Assembly: GCA_017163975.1 (NCBI GenBank) | Contig: JAFFSR010000034.1 | Coordinates: 124,001 to 188,000, forward strand | Source: Anastatus disparis | Lineage: Eukaryota > Arthropoda > Insecta > Hymenoptera > Eupelmidae | Length of the DNA: 64,000 nucleotides | Direction: 5' to 3' | Shown here: positions 22,286-34,358 of the stretch, in pieces | How positions within the stretch are numbered: the stretch's first letter is position 1 | How the letters are laid out: each line of letters starts with the position of its first letter | Notes under the pieces: model-generated | The model's input: the letters and a program-made list of their open reading frames with translations, nothing else | What the model was told of the DNA's origin: nothing | Database searches by the model: none | Made by a program: the position numbers and the translations under genes

Positions 22286-23438
22286 CACTGAGAAAAAAAT
22301 TTCATCAGATCAACTGAAATGTTATTGATTTAACAGATCTGCTGTTAATCTGACTGAATTTTTTTGATCTAACAGAATCTGTGCAGTTAAAATAGCCCAA
22401 TTACGATCGTGCTGCCAATTCAACACCACGGCTGTTGATATAATTGAATAACAGTTAATATAAAAAAACATAAGTCAAAATAAAAGTATGACTTACATTT
22501 CAACAAAATTTTATGAATTAAATCAATAAAATGTGCATGCTCAAATTAACTGATGAATTATTTCAATACAAATTTTTAAATTTAATTATATCAACAGCAC
22601 GGCTGTTGATATAATTGAATAACAGTTAAAATAAAAAGAACGTAAGTCAAAATAAAAGTGTGACTTACATTTCAACAAAATTTTATAAATTGAACCAATA
22701 ATACGCACATGCTTAAATTAACTGATGAATTATTTCAATACAAATGTTTCAATTCAATTATATCAACAGCCCTACTGTTGATATAATTGAATAACAGTTA
22801 ACATAAAAAACATTAGTCAAAATAAAATATTTGTCATTTATTTCGTTGATATTTTATAAAGATTTTTATGTTATTCACTAAGTATTTTGAAATCTCCCGC
22901 TTTTCAATACAGTTACGTTTCGATAGTATAATAATAGATGGCGTATTTCTTGTAACCCGCAAGTGGTAAGACTGTACGTCAGTTAGTATATAAGACCCAA
23001 TGAATTTATCCGCTGTATATATAAATGCGATGCGATGCGTATAGTTAGCGAGCGATGTTAGATTATATTTGTAAATATCAATAGTGTAATGTATAAAATA
23101 TTTAATAGAATGTTAAAAAATTTCACTTAAGAAACGAATAATGATCATGGTTATAATATAAATTATGTGTTAATATCTGGAATTCGGGAACTATGTGAGC
23201 TGTGAGCTTCAATTAAATGAAAAAGTTTTTATCATCTTGCAAACTATAATATGTTTGATACAATGAAATGTAACAGCTACTTTAACTTACTTTGCTGTTA
23301 AATTAAAGTAATTTTAAATTGAATCAATATTACGGTTCCATCAAATTAACAGAACTCGTCTGTTAAATGAATAGAATATTTCATGGTGATATATTAACAG
23401 AAAAATTCAGTTGATACAATCATATTTTTTTCTTAGTG
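22286..23438. mobile_element. TA-flanked satellite-bearing element
   Basis: CACTGAGAAAAAAATTT at the left, TTTTTTTCTTAGTG at the right, flanked by TA (22284-22285 and 23439-23440). It contains a 171-bp tandem array and a unique segment at 22920-23060 with GTATATAAGACCC. No coding sequence. Confidence 0.8.
22431..22860. repeat. 171-bp tandem repeat, about 2.5 units
   Basis: GCTGTTGATATAATTGAATA begins at 22431, 22602 and (as ACTGTTGAT) 22774. Each unit contains GTGTGACTTACATTTCAAC and ends in TATATCAACAGC. Confidence 0.82.
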
Positions 23439-23708
23439 TACGACCAAACGATTCTATTTTATGAAAAAATATAAAATTTTCATTATTACGAGTAAAGTAT
23501 GAAATGAAAGAACGATTAAACTTGACTTCAATTTTCCGTTTCACACTTTACTCAAAAAATAATGAGAATTTTATATTTTATTTATAATAGAATCACTTAC
23601 TTGTTTTCAAATCTATTGAGAACAACTCTTACTTTTGTATGAAAATATTCAATTTCTAAATTGTAACGAAAATTTAGATTAGGACAGAGCTGTACGGTCG
23701 ACTCTTAA

Positions 23709-23900
23709 GAGTACTTTTTACATGCTCATTCGAAACTTTACATTTATTTATTGAAAATACTACATTTTTTATAAACTTTTGCGATGAAACTTTTATTACG
23801 AAATCTAAGAAAAAAATTATTTGTCAACTTCAACATAAAATATTTGTGTCTCACGTAAAACACCAATGTGTGTTAAAATGATAAAACTTATTTTATAATG
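23709..23900. other. A+T-rich spacer
   Basis: No feature recognised between the family B fold-back and the next element. Confidence 0.3.
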
Positions 23901-25540
23901 TACACTTGGCGGAAAGGATATTTTTCCGAATGTGTATCTCAAATGGCAGTGCTGCATATTTTACCACAGACATAATAGTCCAGGCGGGATCTGTTTTGGT
24001 TTGGATGTTTCGTATATAGTCGCTAATTTTTGCTTGAATGTCTCCGAAATTATGTTAGATATGATAATTCCGATATGCGACAGTTGAAAAAGTTGTGCTA
24101 AATTCGCTATTGAACAAATAGTGAAAAAATCTCGAAAAATACGATTTTTTTCATTCTTTTTTTATTTATAGTTCCTTAAATATACATTTTAGAGAAAAAT
24201 GTAAAGGGAAAAAAAATTTAGATGATAAAATTTTACATGAAATAATGAACTTTTGAAGTAGAAAATTTCATTTTTTATGTTAGAAAAACGACAACAATTG
24301 CGAAAAAACTGCCTAAAAATTAATGTTTTGTTAAATGATTTTTTTAATTATTTAAATTTATCATATGATTTTAATATTGAGCCACAGAAAACTTTTTCAT
24401 ATGATAAAACAGCCCAGCAAATTTCATTAGAATCGGTCTGTTCGTTGCTTCACAATAATTTAACAATTAAGCGTCCCGCAAAAAAATGCAAAAATTTCAA
24501 AACTTTATTGCAAATAAAATAATGTTTTCAGATGGGTGCTGATTTTTTTTACATATAGCAGACTATTAAAGCTTTCAAATGCACTTTGAAAAATTACAAT
24601 CGGTTAATTAGGAGAGTCTTGGGAATTTTTAAAAAAATATAGTTAAATTTATGCTTATAAACAAATTGAATATCTTTTTCAATTTTAAATTAAATGAAAC
24701 CCAAAAATTTTGTTTGAAAATACCTTGAAAGACGCTCATTTTAAAAAAAGAAAAGTCAAATTCCGCTCAATAGTTTTTGAGCTATGACTCACCAAAGTTA
24801 ACTTGTGTTTATTATTAAACAATAAACAATAGAAAGTCAATTAAAGTGTTATTAGCTTTATTTGTCCAAGCACTTTTTAGGCAAAAGTTTTCAAAACATG
24901 CGCTCTTTGGAAACACATGAAAAACATCGATTAAAATTACTCTGATCACTCGAAAAGCCGTTAAAAACGCAGAGGGTCACGTGATGGAGCAAGCTGATTA
25001 AAAAGTAAAATCAAGACTTAAAAACTACAGCGCACTCTGAAAATGCGATTATCTCGGCTTCTAATGGTCCGATTTTGATCTTTTTTTTTTTAAATCGATG
25101 TGTCGGAAGTCAAGGAATTCAAATATTTTATGATAAATAATCAATTATGCGTATAATTTGTTATCTTAACATAACTTTAAATCATGAGATAAAAAGTTTG
25201 TATTTTTTTAAGCACTTATTCGTCTATTTTACATGGAAAGTGCTCAATCTTATGTAATTTTATCTACTAAATGAGAAATTATTTGATATTAATTTTTAAT
25301 ACTGTTTAAACAAATTACAAAATTGAAAAATTGTAAAAAGTTGAAAAAATGTTAAATGATTTCAAAAGTATCATCATTTCAATCGTTAATGTCTATAATA
25401 AACTAAATGAGAATTCTGTACTTATTATTAATATTTTATAAACATTATTAATTTATTAATTAAGGAAAAAATTATAAAAGTGAAAAATTTATTTGAAAAT
25501 TAGGAATTTTAAACGGATAATATAAAAGAAGAAATATGAT

Positions 25541-26005
25541 CCTAATAAATAGAATACAATATAATCATCTATTAAAATGTATTTTCAAACGAATAAAAAT
25601 GTGTATGAAATGTATGTTTGAAAAATAAAGGTAATCAAATAAAATCGAATTATAAATTGTTTTAAAAAATTTCTAAACTGGTATTAATTAAATTTAAATT
25701 TAAGTTACTTAAATAACAATATTCATAATTAAAATTATTAAAAAGCACATTTAAATTATAAATGATATTAAAAAAAATTCCTTAAAACAATACTAGAATT
25801 CATTAATTTTAATAGTAATAAATTGATATTTCAATAATAATATTTTATATGTGAGGTCAATTTTAAGGTCTTAATAATATATTTGAACTTACCTTTATAA
25901 ATAATAATGTTGATATAAAATTTTAATAATAATATAAAGAATGTATAATGATATTGATAATATTGGTAATATTTTCATACTCATCTTTTCAATGAAAATG
26001 ATATA
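25541..26005. other. Left loop sequence of the giant palindrome
   Basis: Very A+T-rich, no counterpart in the right half and no gene. Confidence 0.4.
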
Positions 26006-26007
26006 TA

Positions 26008-26721
26008 CAGTCGACGATCTAAGTCCCGCCGCCTTCTCCTCCATCGACTTGCTCGTGCGTTACCCCCACTCGCTGACTAAAAGAATTTGTTTCCAAACAT
26101 TCTGAGTCCCGCCGCTCCTCTATGCGACTTTTTAACTTGTAAAAATAGATTTATTAGTTTAATTTTTTTGTTTAGAATACAATAAACGTTTATTGAAATA
26201 AAAGGTAACAAAAGAATATTATAATATTGCATATTTCTCATTTATATTTGCTATAAAAAATATAAATATTAAATTTTTTTATTTATAGGTAACATAAATT
26301 TAAAAATTAAAGAATGTATTATTTATTGATAAACTAAATACTCATTGTTATTATGAAAATGAAATGAAATAAGATTTATTTTATCTTTTATTTATAAAGC
26401 AATCACTTAAATTTTCAAATAAATAATATTTTATTGATTGATCAAATATATCTAGTTTAATTTTTATATTTTTTTCAGTAGATATAAATGAGAATTATGC
26501 AATATTGTATTATTTCTTTGTTACTTTTTATTTCAATAAACATTTGTTATCTTCTAAACAAAACAATGAAATTAATAAACCTATTTTTACAAGTGAAAAA
26601 GTCGCATAGAGCAGCGGCGGGACTCAGAATGTTTGGAAACAAATTCTTTTAGTCAGCGAGTGGGGGTAACGCACTAGCGAGTCGATGGAGGAGAAGGCGG
26701 CGGAACTCAGATCGTCGACTG
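26008..26721. mobile_element. TA-flanked fold-back in the palindrome loop
   Basis: CAGTCGACGATCT at both ends inward, flanked by TA (26006-26007 and 26722-26723). A G+C-rich terminal stretch (CCGCCGCCTTCTCCTCCATC) is followed by A+T-rich arms that pair to about 26340/26390. 714 bp, no coding sequence. Confidence 0.85.
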
Positions 26722-26723
26722 TA

Positions 26724-27161
26724 CTTTTAAAAGTAAAATATTTGCTGATGCGATGTTTATTCTCTTAGCACAGGCAGATATATACTATGACTATTATCGT
26801 CTAAGACAATGCTTATATTTTCATATAAAATGTTTGAAATGTATGAAAAAGAAACATTTGTATAAAGCGAATTAAAATCATTGACCCTTGCCAAAGTCAA
26901 AGTTCTATTACAATCAAACTTTAGCTGAGTCTTTTATTTTTATTTATTTTCGAAATACATTGTAACCTTAACAATATCTAAGTGAATCTAAAGTAAATAC
27001 TCAAGCATACAATGGTCACCTTATTTTTTACATTATAATTCTGCTATTTGAAAAAATAATAATTTCAAATGAAAATAATATAGAATTTGAAGTTGAATAC
27101 ATCGAAAGTGAAAATTATATAATTATATATAATAATAAATTTATTTATTTTCCACATCATA
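26724..27161. other. Right loop sequence of the giant palindrome
   Basis: A+T-rich, no gene and no partner in the left half. Confidence 0.4.
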
Positions 27162-28127
27162 TTTCTTCTTTTATATTATCCGTTTAAAATTCCTAATTTT
27201 CAAATAAATTTTTCACTTTCATAATTTTTTCCTTAATTAATAAATTAATAATGTTTATAAAATATTAATAATAAGTACAGAATTCTCATTTAGTTTATTA
27301 TAGACATTAACGATTGAAATGATGATACTTTTGAAATCATTTAACATTTTTTCAACTTTTTACAATTTTTCAATTTTGTAATTTGTTTAAACAGTATTAA
27401 AAATTAATATCAAATAATTTCTCATTTAGTAGATAAAATTACATAAGATTGAGCACTTTCCATGTAAAATAGACGAATAAGTGCTTAAAAAAATACAAAC
27501 TTTTTATCTCATGATTTAAAGTTATGTTAAGATAACAAATTATACGCATAATTGATTATTTATCATAAAATATTTGAATTCCTTGACTTCCGACACATCG
27601 ATTTAAAAAAAAAAAGATCAAAATCGGACCATTAGAAGCCGAGATAATCGCATTTTCAGAGTGCGCTGTAGTTTTTAAGTCTTGATTTTACTTTTTAATC
27701 AGCTTGCTCCATCACGTGACCCTCTGCGTTTTTAACGGCTTTTCGAGTGATCAGAGTAATTTTAATCGATGTTTTTCATGTGTTTCCAAAGAGCGCATGT
27801 TTTGAAAACTTTTGCCTAAAAAGTGCTTGGACAAATAAAGCTAATAACACTTTAATTGACTTTCTATTGTTTATTGTTTAATAATAAACACAAGTTAACT
27901 TTGGTGAGTCATAGCTCAAAAACTATTGAGCGGAATTTGACTTTTCTTTTTTTAAAATGAGCGTCTTTCAAGGTATTTTCAAACAAAAGTTTTTGGGTTT
28001 CATTTAATTTAAAATTGAAAAAGATATTCAATTTGTTTATAAGCATAAATTTAACTATATTTTTTTAAAAATTCCCAAGACTCTCCTAATTAACCGATTG
28101 TAATTTTTCAAAGTGCATTTGAAAGCT

Positions 28128-28523
28128 TTAAGAGGCGGCCGTATAGTTCTGTCCTTGTCTAATCTGAATTTTCGTTATAATTAGTAAACTAAATATTTTT
28201 ATACAAAAGTAAGGGCAGAGCCCAATAGATTTAAGGATGAATAGACGATTCTATTCTATGAAAAAATATAAAATTTTCATTAGTTTTCGAGTGAAGTCTG
28301 AAACGGAAAAAGAGTTGAACACTTCAATCAAATATAACTCTTTTCCGTTTCAGACTTCACTCGAAAACTAATGAAAATTTTATATTTTTTCATAGAATAG
28401 AATCGTCTGCTCATCCTTAAATCTATTGGGCTCTGCCCTTACTTTTGTATAAAAATATTTAATTTAGCCATAATAACGAAAATTTAGATTAGACAAGGAC
28501 AGAACTATACGGCCTCCTCTTAA
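28128..28523. mobile_element. TTAA family B fold-back in the right arm
   Basis: Left TTAAGAGGCGGCCGTATAGT, right inverse of TTAAGAGGAGGCCGTATAGT, then CTGTCCTTGTCTAATCT. The left arm of the giant palindrome has the empty site GACTATTAAAGCTTTC (24561-24576) with one TTAA. Confidence 0.92.
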
Positions 28524-29527
28524 TAGTCTGCTATATGTAAAAAAAATCAGCACCCATCTGAAAACATTATTTGATTTGCAATAAAGTTTTGAAATTTTTG
28601 CATTTTTTTGCGGGACGCTTAATTGTTAAATTATTGTGAAGCAACGAACAGACCGATTCTAATGAAATTTGCTGGGCTGTTTTATCATATGAAAAAGTTT
28701 TCTGTGGCTCAATATTAAAATCATATGATAAATTTAAATAATTAAAAAAATCAATTAACAAAACATTAATTTTTAGGCAGTTTTTTCGCAATTGTTGTCG
28801 TTTTTCTAACATAAAAAATGAAATTTTCTACTTCAAAAGTTCATTATTTCATGTAAAATTTTATCATCTAACTTTTTTTTTCCTTTACATTTTTCTCTAA
28901 AATGTATATTTAAGGAACTATAAATAAAAAAAGAATGAAAAAAATCGTATTTTTCGAGATTTTTTCACTATTTGTTCAATAGCGAATTTAGCACAACTTT
29001 TTCAACTGTCGCATATCGAAATTATCATATCTAACATAATTTCGGAGACATTCAAGCAAAAATTAGCGACTATATATGAAACATCCAAATCTACCCATTT
29101 TAAAACAGATCCCGCCTGGACTATAAGACAATTCTAAATTATGGAACAAATTTCGCATCATCGTTACTTATTACTTAATGACATAGCTGCAGTAAATAAA
29201 CAATATTATTTTCTTTTTTCATGATCTGAATTATAATTTTATGAAATAAAATTTTCATTTCTCAGTTCAATAATCATATAGAATCTAATATTGTTAATTT
29301 AAATTATCTTTGTAATAAAATTTTAGTTGTTATTTGAATTTTGCATAAATAATCTATATTATATAAAAAACAAAATAATGATGATGCGAAACTCAATGCA
29401 TGATTTGAAGTTTTCTTACGTCTGTGGTAAAATATGCAGCGCTACCATTTGAGATACACATTCGGAAAAATATCCTTTATGCCAAGTGTACATTGTACAT
29501 ACATATAGAGGATTAGAGATAAAAAGG

Positions 29528-29947
29528 TTAAAGGCATGATAGAGCTCGCTACCTTCTAAAATAATTCATTAACATTTTAATTCTAAGTTCACGAGTAAAC
29601 GGTGCGTTAGATCGAGTTCTTTCATTACAGTAAGAAAATTTGTAATACTAAACTTGAGTGCGGACAACTTACAGAATTTACCACAATACCGTACATAAAA
29701 AGTTATAAACAATTTTTCGAAATATAATACTTTGAGGTTAGGTTTATCGAGCTTGATATCTAATTTCCATACCAAGCTTATGAAAAAATATCAAGTCCAA
29801 ATGATTTTTCATTTTAACAAAAATTATTGTATTAACATAGCTTTAGTGCGGACAAGTCATTACTATTGTTTAAATTACGAATTTAAAAAGATATCAATAA
29901 AATAATAGAAGTGAAAATTGTGTCCAACAGCTCCGACATCCCGTTAA
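29528..29947 (-). mobile_element. TTAA family A element, copy 3 (GGACACAA subfamily)
   Basis: Minus orientation: TTAACGGGATGTCGGAGCTG at the right end, TTAAAGGCATGATAGAGC at the left. Shares GCTGTTGGACACAA near its start and a 68-codon frame with copy 8 (44711-45130). Confidence 0.85.
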
Positions 29948-30077
29948 GTTATATTTCTTATTAATTCATTTAAAATTATGTTTTTAATATTAAATATGAA
30001 TGATTCCTTATTACGAGGTTCCAACTTAATAAAAAAATAGTTCAATTTAATTACTCTAGTTATTCTGAAGTAAGTTA

Positions 30078-30488
30078 TTAAGAGCATGACGAAGCTGTCC
30101 GCCTTCTAATAATATTTCCAATCCTAACTTATGAATAAACGATGCGTTTAATCGAGTTTTTTTACTACAAAGAAAAAATTTGTAAGATTAAACTCTAGAG
30201 CGGACAACCCAAGAAATCCACCAAAATATTATAAATACAAAGTTATAATAAAATCTTTCAATGTATCGTATTTTAAGGTTAGGTTTGTCGAGTTTAATTT
30301 CTAATTTCCAATCAAAGCTCATAAAAAAATTACAAGTCCAAATGATTTTTTATTTTAACAAAAATTATTGTACTAATATAGCTTTAGTGCGGACAAGTCA
30401 TTATATTTGTTTAATTTATAAATTTAAAAAGATATTGATAAAATAAAAAAAGCAAAACTCAATTGCTGCAGCTCCGACATGCCGTTAA
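30078..30488 (-). mobile_element. TTAA family A element, copy 4
   Basis: Left TTAAGAGCATGACGAAGCTG; right is the inverse of TTAACGGCATGTCGGAGCTG. 411 bp, full length. Confidence 0.9.
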
Positions 30489-32255
30489 CTGTCAATTCTA
30501 ATATTTAATCATGAATATAAACAGTTGAGATAATTAGTTAAAGTTCAGAAAAACACATTTTATCAAAATTACCTTGCGTAAATGTAATTTACCGTACATA
30601 GTGATAGTACGTTTGATTATAATTATTGTAAACCTACTCAACTAAGAATAAAATTAGAAAGCTTTTGTTTACGCGCAGTCGCAAATTTGGTCATGTTCAT
30701 GAGTATGTCGTTCCCAAGGTTACCCTAATACCACAATAATAATGTAAACTCGAAACAGTTTAAAATCTAGAAAACTTTCTATGCTTAGTGCAACTTGACG
30801 CACTTGCGAATAAATACACAGTACTGTAAATACAAGTGTTCAGTTTTTAGCGATTTAAAATATATTTTACACTAAACATTGTAGAAAAAAGTCTAGTCAT
30901 AGTAATGATTTTTTCATTCTTATTATATATTGTTTATGAATCTATTCTGAGTATAATGAATATATAAAAAAAAAATAGTGTTGAAATTGATAATAAAAAT
31001 AATAACTTAATTAGGTGTCATCGACATTACCTCAAACAGCACCTACCCTGGAAATGTACTTTGCACAGAGAGATAAATGTATATATTAATCTTGATCTAA
31101 GTACTCATTACAAATTTTTATCGTTTCATATAACAATTAGCATATAAAATGGGTAAAATAGGCCCAGTAACCAGTTTTTGTTGTCTTATATTTCTCCGTA
31201 TTTTGACATTTGGTGAGTAAATAAAATTATAATAATGGTCTAATTTCCTAATAAATATAAACAACATTTGAAAAAGCATAAAAAAGACTATGTTCTGACA
31301 TTCTTGAAAATTTTTCCAAATTTTAAACAGTAAAGAACAAATAAAGGGTTCGGTAAAATAATCCAAATTTAGATGGTTATATAAAAAACTTTCTATAGAA
31401 TGTGATAATTTGATATACTTATAGTTTGATGTAGTCCAAATAAATTGTATTTCTTATTTATTCTTGAAAATTGACATATTTTCTTAATAAAAAAATTAGT
31501 TTCACAAATTAAATAATATTAAAATATTTTTAATATATCAAAAAATTATTCATTTGATCCAATTAAAATTAATTTAGTTTAAATGATTTTTTCAATACTT
31601 ACAAATAAATATTTAATTGTATCAAAACAATAAATTCAGTTAAAGAGACTATATTTTTAATGAAATATCTTTATATTATGCTTTTTCTTATCAGATCAGT
31701 ATCAGGGATTTGGGTCACCAATTTTGCTCAAATTTGGGGGATAATTCTGGACATATAAAAATAAAGAAAGACAAAATTTCAGCCTCCAACGCTCAATATT
31801 TCTTTAGTTATAGTCAATCAAAGAAAATCGCTAAAAAAGTTACTAGATTTAAAAAAGATGAATTTTTTTAATGCTTGAAGTTGATAAGGTAAATGAACAT
31901 CAATGACTTGGGTTACGAGCCGGTGGTGATTTTATTCTTATTCGTCAGAACGACGTTTCGGGTGCTTAAATTGCGTCCTGTTTCAAATTTTATAACATAA
32001 AAAAATACAAAAACTATTTTAAATATTCACGTAGAAAGAAACAATTTTACAGAATTCTACTAAAAAATTACAAATTACCAAAATATCTCGATTAAGATAA
32101 GTCGTATCGTTAAAATTTTAATTCTTCCACGCTTTTATTAAGCTTGCTTTGAGTCTGTCTGTAATCAAATCTTGCACGCTCGATTTGAGGCACTTTCTTT
32201 TGATGGAAATTTCTGAAATTTTACACAGACCTTGGTCCCTGATGACAATGCAATA
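30489..32255. other. Low-repeat A+T-rich sequence, no gene seen
   Basis: No supported coding region. 31705-31860 is a diverged relative of one arm of 32873-33532 (ATTTTGCTCAAATTTGGGGG; AAAAAAGTTACTAGATTT). Confidence 0.45.
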
Positions 32256-32259
32256 AAAA

Positions 32260-32425
32260 AATGCATTGGGAAAGGGGAATATATAGGGGAAATAAAGAGG
32301 ATAGGCGTATGCATGTGGATAGGGGAATATATATGGGCTATTGAGATATATAGGGGATAGGGGAATCTATATGATAGGGTAATATAGGGGATGTATAGGT
32401 GATAAGGGGATGTATAGAAGATACA
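32260..32425 (+). repeat. G-rich ATAGGGGA minisatellite
   Basis: AGGGGAATATATAGGGGAAA and shorter variants (GATAGGGGA, GATGTATAG) repeat irregularly. All G-runs are on the plus strand. Confidence 0.7.
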
Positions 32426-32507
32426 ATTAGATACAAGCTTTTAAAAAAAATTACTCATAGAAAATTCAATTCTAACTAAAAAGTAAAAAATTGAAAATTA
32501 AAAAAAA

Positions 32508-32756
32508 ACATTTTAAAAACACGCTTTTATAATAAAGGAGAAAATACATCAAAAAGTATTAAATAAATTAATTTACTTCCGGGAAATTACTTTTATACAG
32601 TTCATTACAATAATCAAAAGAAAATTATACAACAAAAATTTTCTCTTAATTATTGCAATGAACCGTATAAAAGTAATTTCAAGGAAGTAAATTAATTTAT
32701 TTAATACTTTTAAGTGTATTTTCTTTATTATAAAAGCGTGTTTTAAAAATTTTTTT
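32508..32756. repeat. Short A+T-rich fold-back
   Basis: TAAAAACACGCTTTTATAAT and TACTTCCGGGAAATTACTTT at the left reappear inverted at the right; arms ~115 bp around a small loop. Confidence 0.75.
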
Positions 32757-32872
32757 AAAAATTTTTTATAAATCGATTATTTTATTTAGTTTTAAAATTA
32801 AAGAACGATTCACATCTCTAACTAAGGCTTTAAAGGAAGTAGATACAACAAGCAAGCTTACTTTCTTACTCA

Positions 32873-33532
32873 CTAGGAGTGTCACCTCCGGATCACGGAT
32901 TTCGCTCAAACTTCGGGATAAGTTTTCAGATGATAAAATATGGAAAAAGCTAAAGTTATAGTCATAAATACTCAATATTTCCCTAGTTACAGGCAATTAA
33001 AGAAAATCACTAAAAAAGTTACTAGATTTTTAAACGCATATAGTTCTTTAGCGTCGATAGCTACAAGCTTGAAACTTCTTTTAAATTAAAGCTAAGCTCA
33101 AATCCTTTCGAATTAGTAGTTACAGCATGTAAAAATATTATTTTTTCCCAAAGTTAGAGCGTAATAAGGATTGGACCTAATTTCAACTTTTATTATTAAT
33201 TAATGTTTTCAAAAGAAAAATCAGGTCTAATGTTTATCACGCTCTAACTTTGGGAGAAAATAATATTTTTACATGCTGTAACTACTAATTCGAAAGGATT
33301 TGAGCTTAGCTTTAATTTAAAAGAAGTTTCAGGCTTGTAGCTATCAATGCTAAAGAACTATATGCGTTTAAAAATCTAGTAACTTTTTTAGTGATTTTCT
33401 TTAATTGCCTGTAACTAGGGAAATATTGAGTATTTATGACTATAACTTTAGCTTTTTCCATATTTTATCATCTGAAAACTTATCCCGAAGTTTGAGCAAA
33501 ATCTGGGATTCGGAGGTGTGACACTCTCCTAG
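32873..33532. mobile_element. Fold-back element (CTAGGAGTGTCACCTCCGG)
   Basis: CTAGGAGTGTCACCTCCGGA at the left against the inverse of CTAGGAGAGTGTCACACCTC at the right. Arms of ~310 bp pair closely through TTTGGGAAAAAATAATATTT. A diverged one-arm relative lies at 31705-31860. Confidence 0.78.
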
Positions 33533-33739
33533 TCAGATGTAAAAATCATGATGTTTTTCCAAAACATATTTATAACTAGAGATTTTTTAAAAACATTAAT
33601 TATTATAGCAGAAAAGCTGAAAATAATATTAAACTTTACAAAAAATTGTCTTCTAAAAATCTTAATTAATGATACGTATCTACACAAAAAATTTATGAAA
33701 AATCAGATAAATAACAAAAAATTCTTTATTTAATTCTAT

Positions 33740-34358
33740 CACTCCAGACCTACTAAGAGAATCATTTCACATTATATTGACATTAACAAAGACACTCGTA
33801 ATAAATACATAAATAAACTAGACAACGAATTCTATAAGATTTTCAAAACTTTTAACCCTAGCTGTTATAATTTAAATCAGAATAGTGTATTATTCACTTA
33901 GGGAGTAAAAACGAAAAATGTTTTAAATCGTATGAAAATTATCACCCGAGCCTCCGGCTCTTTCATTTACTCCTGTGGTGAATATACGATTTTTTTACAC
34001 GAGACGCGAATGGTGGGTGCTTTCATTTCTGCTGGTAGGGAGAGAGGTACGCACTTTTCGCGCAGAGTGTAAAAAAATAAATAACGAGTCGAACACTGAC
34101 AAAGTAGGTATAGTGAATTTAACAAACGTTACATTGCCGAAGCCAGTAAACTATATATTTTAAATTTGAGCAACAAATTAAACTTTATTACTTTTTCAAG
34201 ACTATTTTGACGTTATTAAAGATATTGAATTTTGAGATTACAATCATAAAGCTAGTGAAGATTTTAAAAATAAAAAATGGAAAGTCTCTCTTCTTAACAG
34301 TGTAAACACGTATATCAAACGAAATAATAATGCTGACTCTAATGGAATTGAATTTTTA
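33740..34358 (+). pseudogene. Coding remnant, possibly Penelope-like retroelement
   Basis: Before the insertion, 33755-33880 reads ISHYIDINKDTRNKYINKL and then FNPSCYNLNQN. After it, 34082-34163 reads NNESNTDKVGIVNLTNVTLP. After a small frame change LNLSNKLNF follows, and 34255-34358 reads KASEDFKNKKWKVSLLNSV. The NLT/NLS...L...VLxLGxxF pattern resembles the region upstream of reverse transcriptase in Penelope-like elements, but no catalytic YxDD is present and the assignment is tentative. It is interrupted by the twin-hairpin element 33881-34078 and ends at the TTAA of the next fold-back. Confidence 0.4.
33881..34078 (+). mobile_element. Twin-hairpin element, family 2, copy 1
   Basis: AATAGTGTATTATTCAC, hairpin 1 (stem GGGAGTAAA..TTTACTCC, apex CACCCGAGCC..), T-run, hairpin 2 (ACACGAGACGCG...CGCGCAGAGTGT), then AAAAAA. 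The apex has lost its GGCGAGGGTGA half compared with 36925-37146. Confidence 0.7.

Larger units (their letters stand above)
22185..23708. mobile_element. TTAA family B fold-back split by a TA element
   Basis: Right end is the inverse of TTAAGAGTCGACCGTACAGC followed by CTGTCCTAATCTAAATTTTC. The left end is degraded but keeps GTCCTTGTCTGATTTAAATT. Arms share CTATTGGGGACAACTCTTAC-type sequence and resume on both sides of 22286-23438. Confidence 0.65.
23978..29122. mobile_element. Giant palindromic element, arms ~1.56 kb
   Basis: GTCCAGGCGGGATCTG at the left and its inverse at the right, bordered by TA or TAA. The left arm runs to about 25540 and the right arm from about 27162, the latter carrying a 396-bp insertion. 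Arms look nearly identical by eye, with scattered substitutions and a small indel, which suggests recent origin or ongoing conversion. An 81-codon frame at 24277-24522 is repeated inverted at 28567-28812 only because the arms mirror each other. No transposase found in arms or loop. Confidence 0.85.
23901..29490. mobile_element. Outer fold-back (TACACTTGGC ends) holding the giant palindrome
   Basis: TACACTTGGCGGAAAGGATA at 23901 and its near inverse ending at 29490. Arms continue through ATTTTTCCGAATGTGTATCT and TTTTACCACAGAC. A short uninterrupted relative lies at 49620-50049. Nearly all of its length is the insertion 23978-29122. Confidence 0.8.

Noticed and set aside
22540..22760. Hammerhead ribozyme in the 171-bp repeat (CTGATGA word)
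   Set aside because: No GAAA box and no pairing stems at the required spacing.
24277..24522. 81-codon frame repeated at 28567-28812 as a conserved gene
   Set aside because: The second copy is the mirror arm of the palindrome; no domain, no splice signals.
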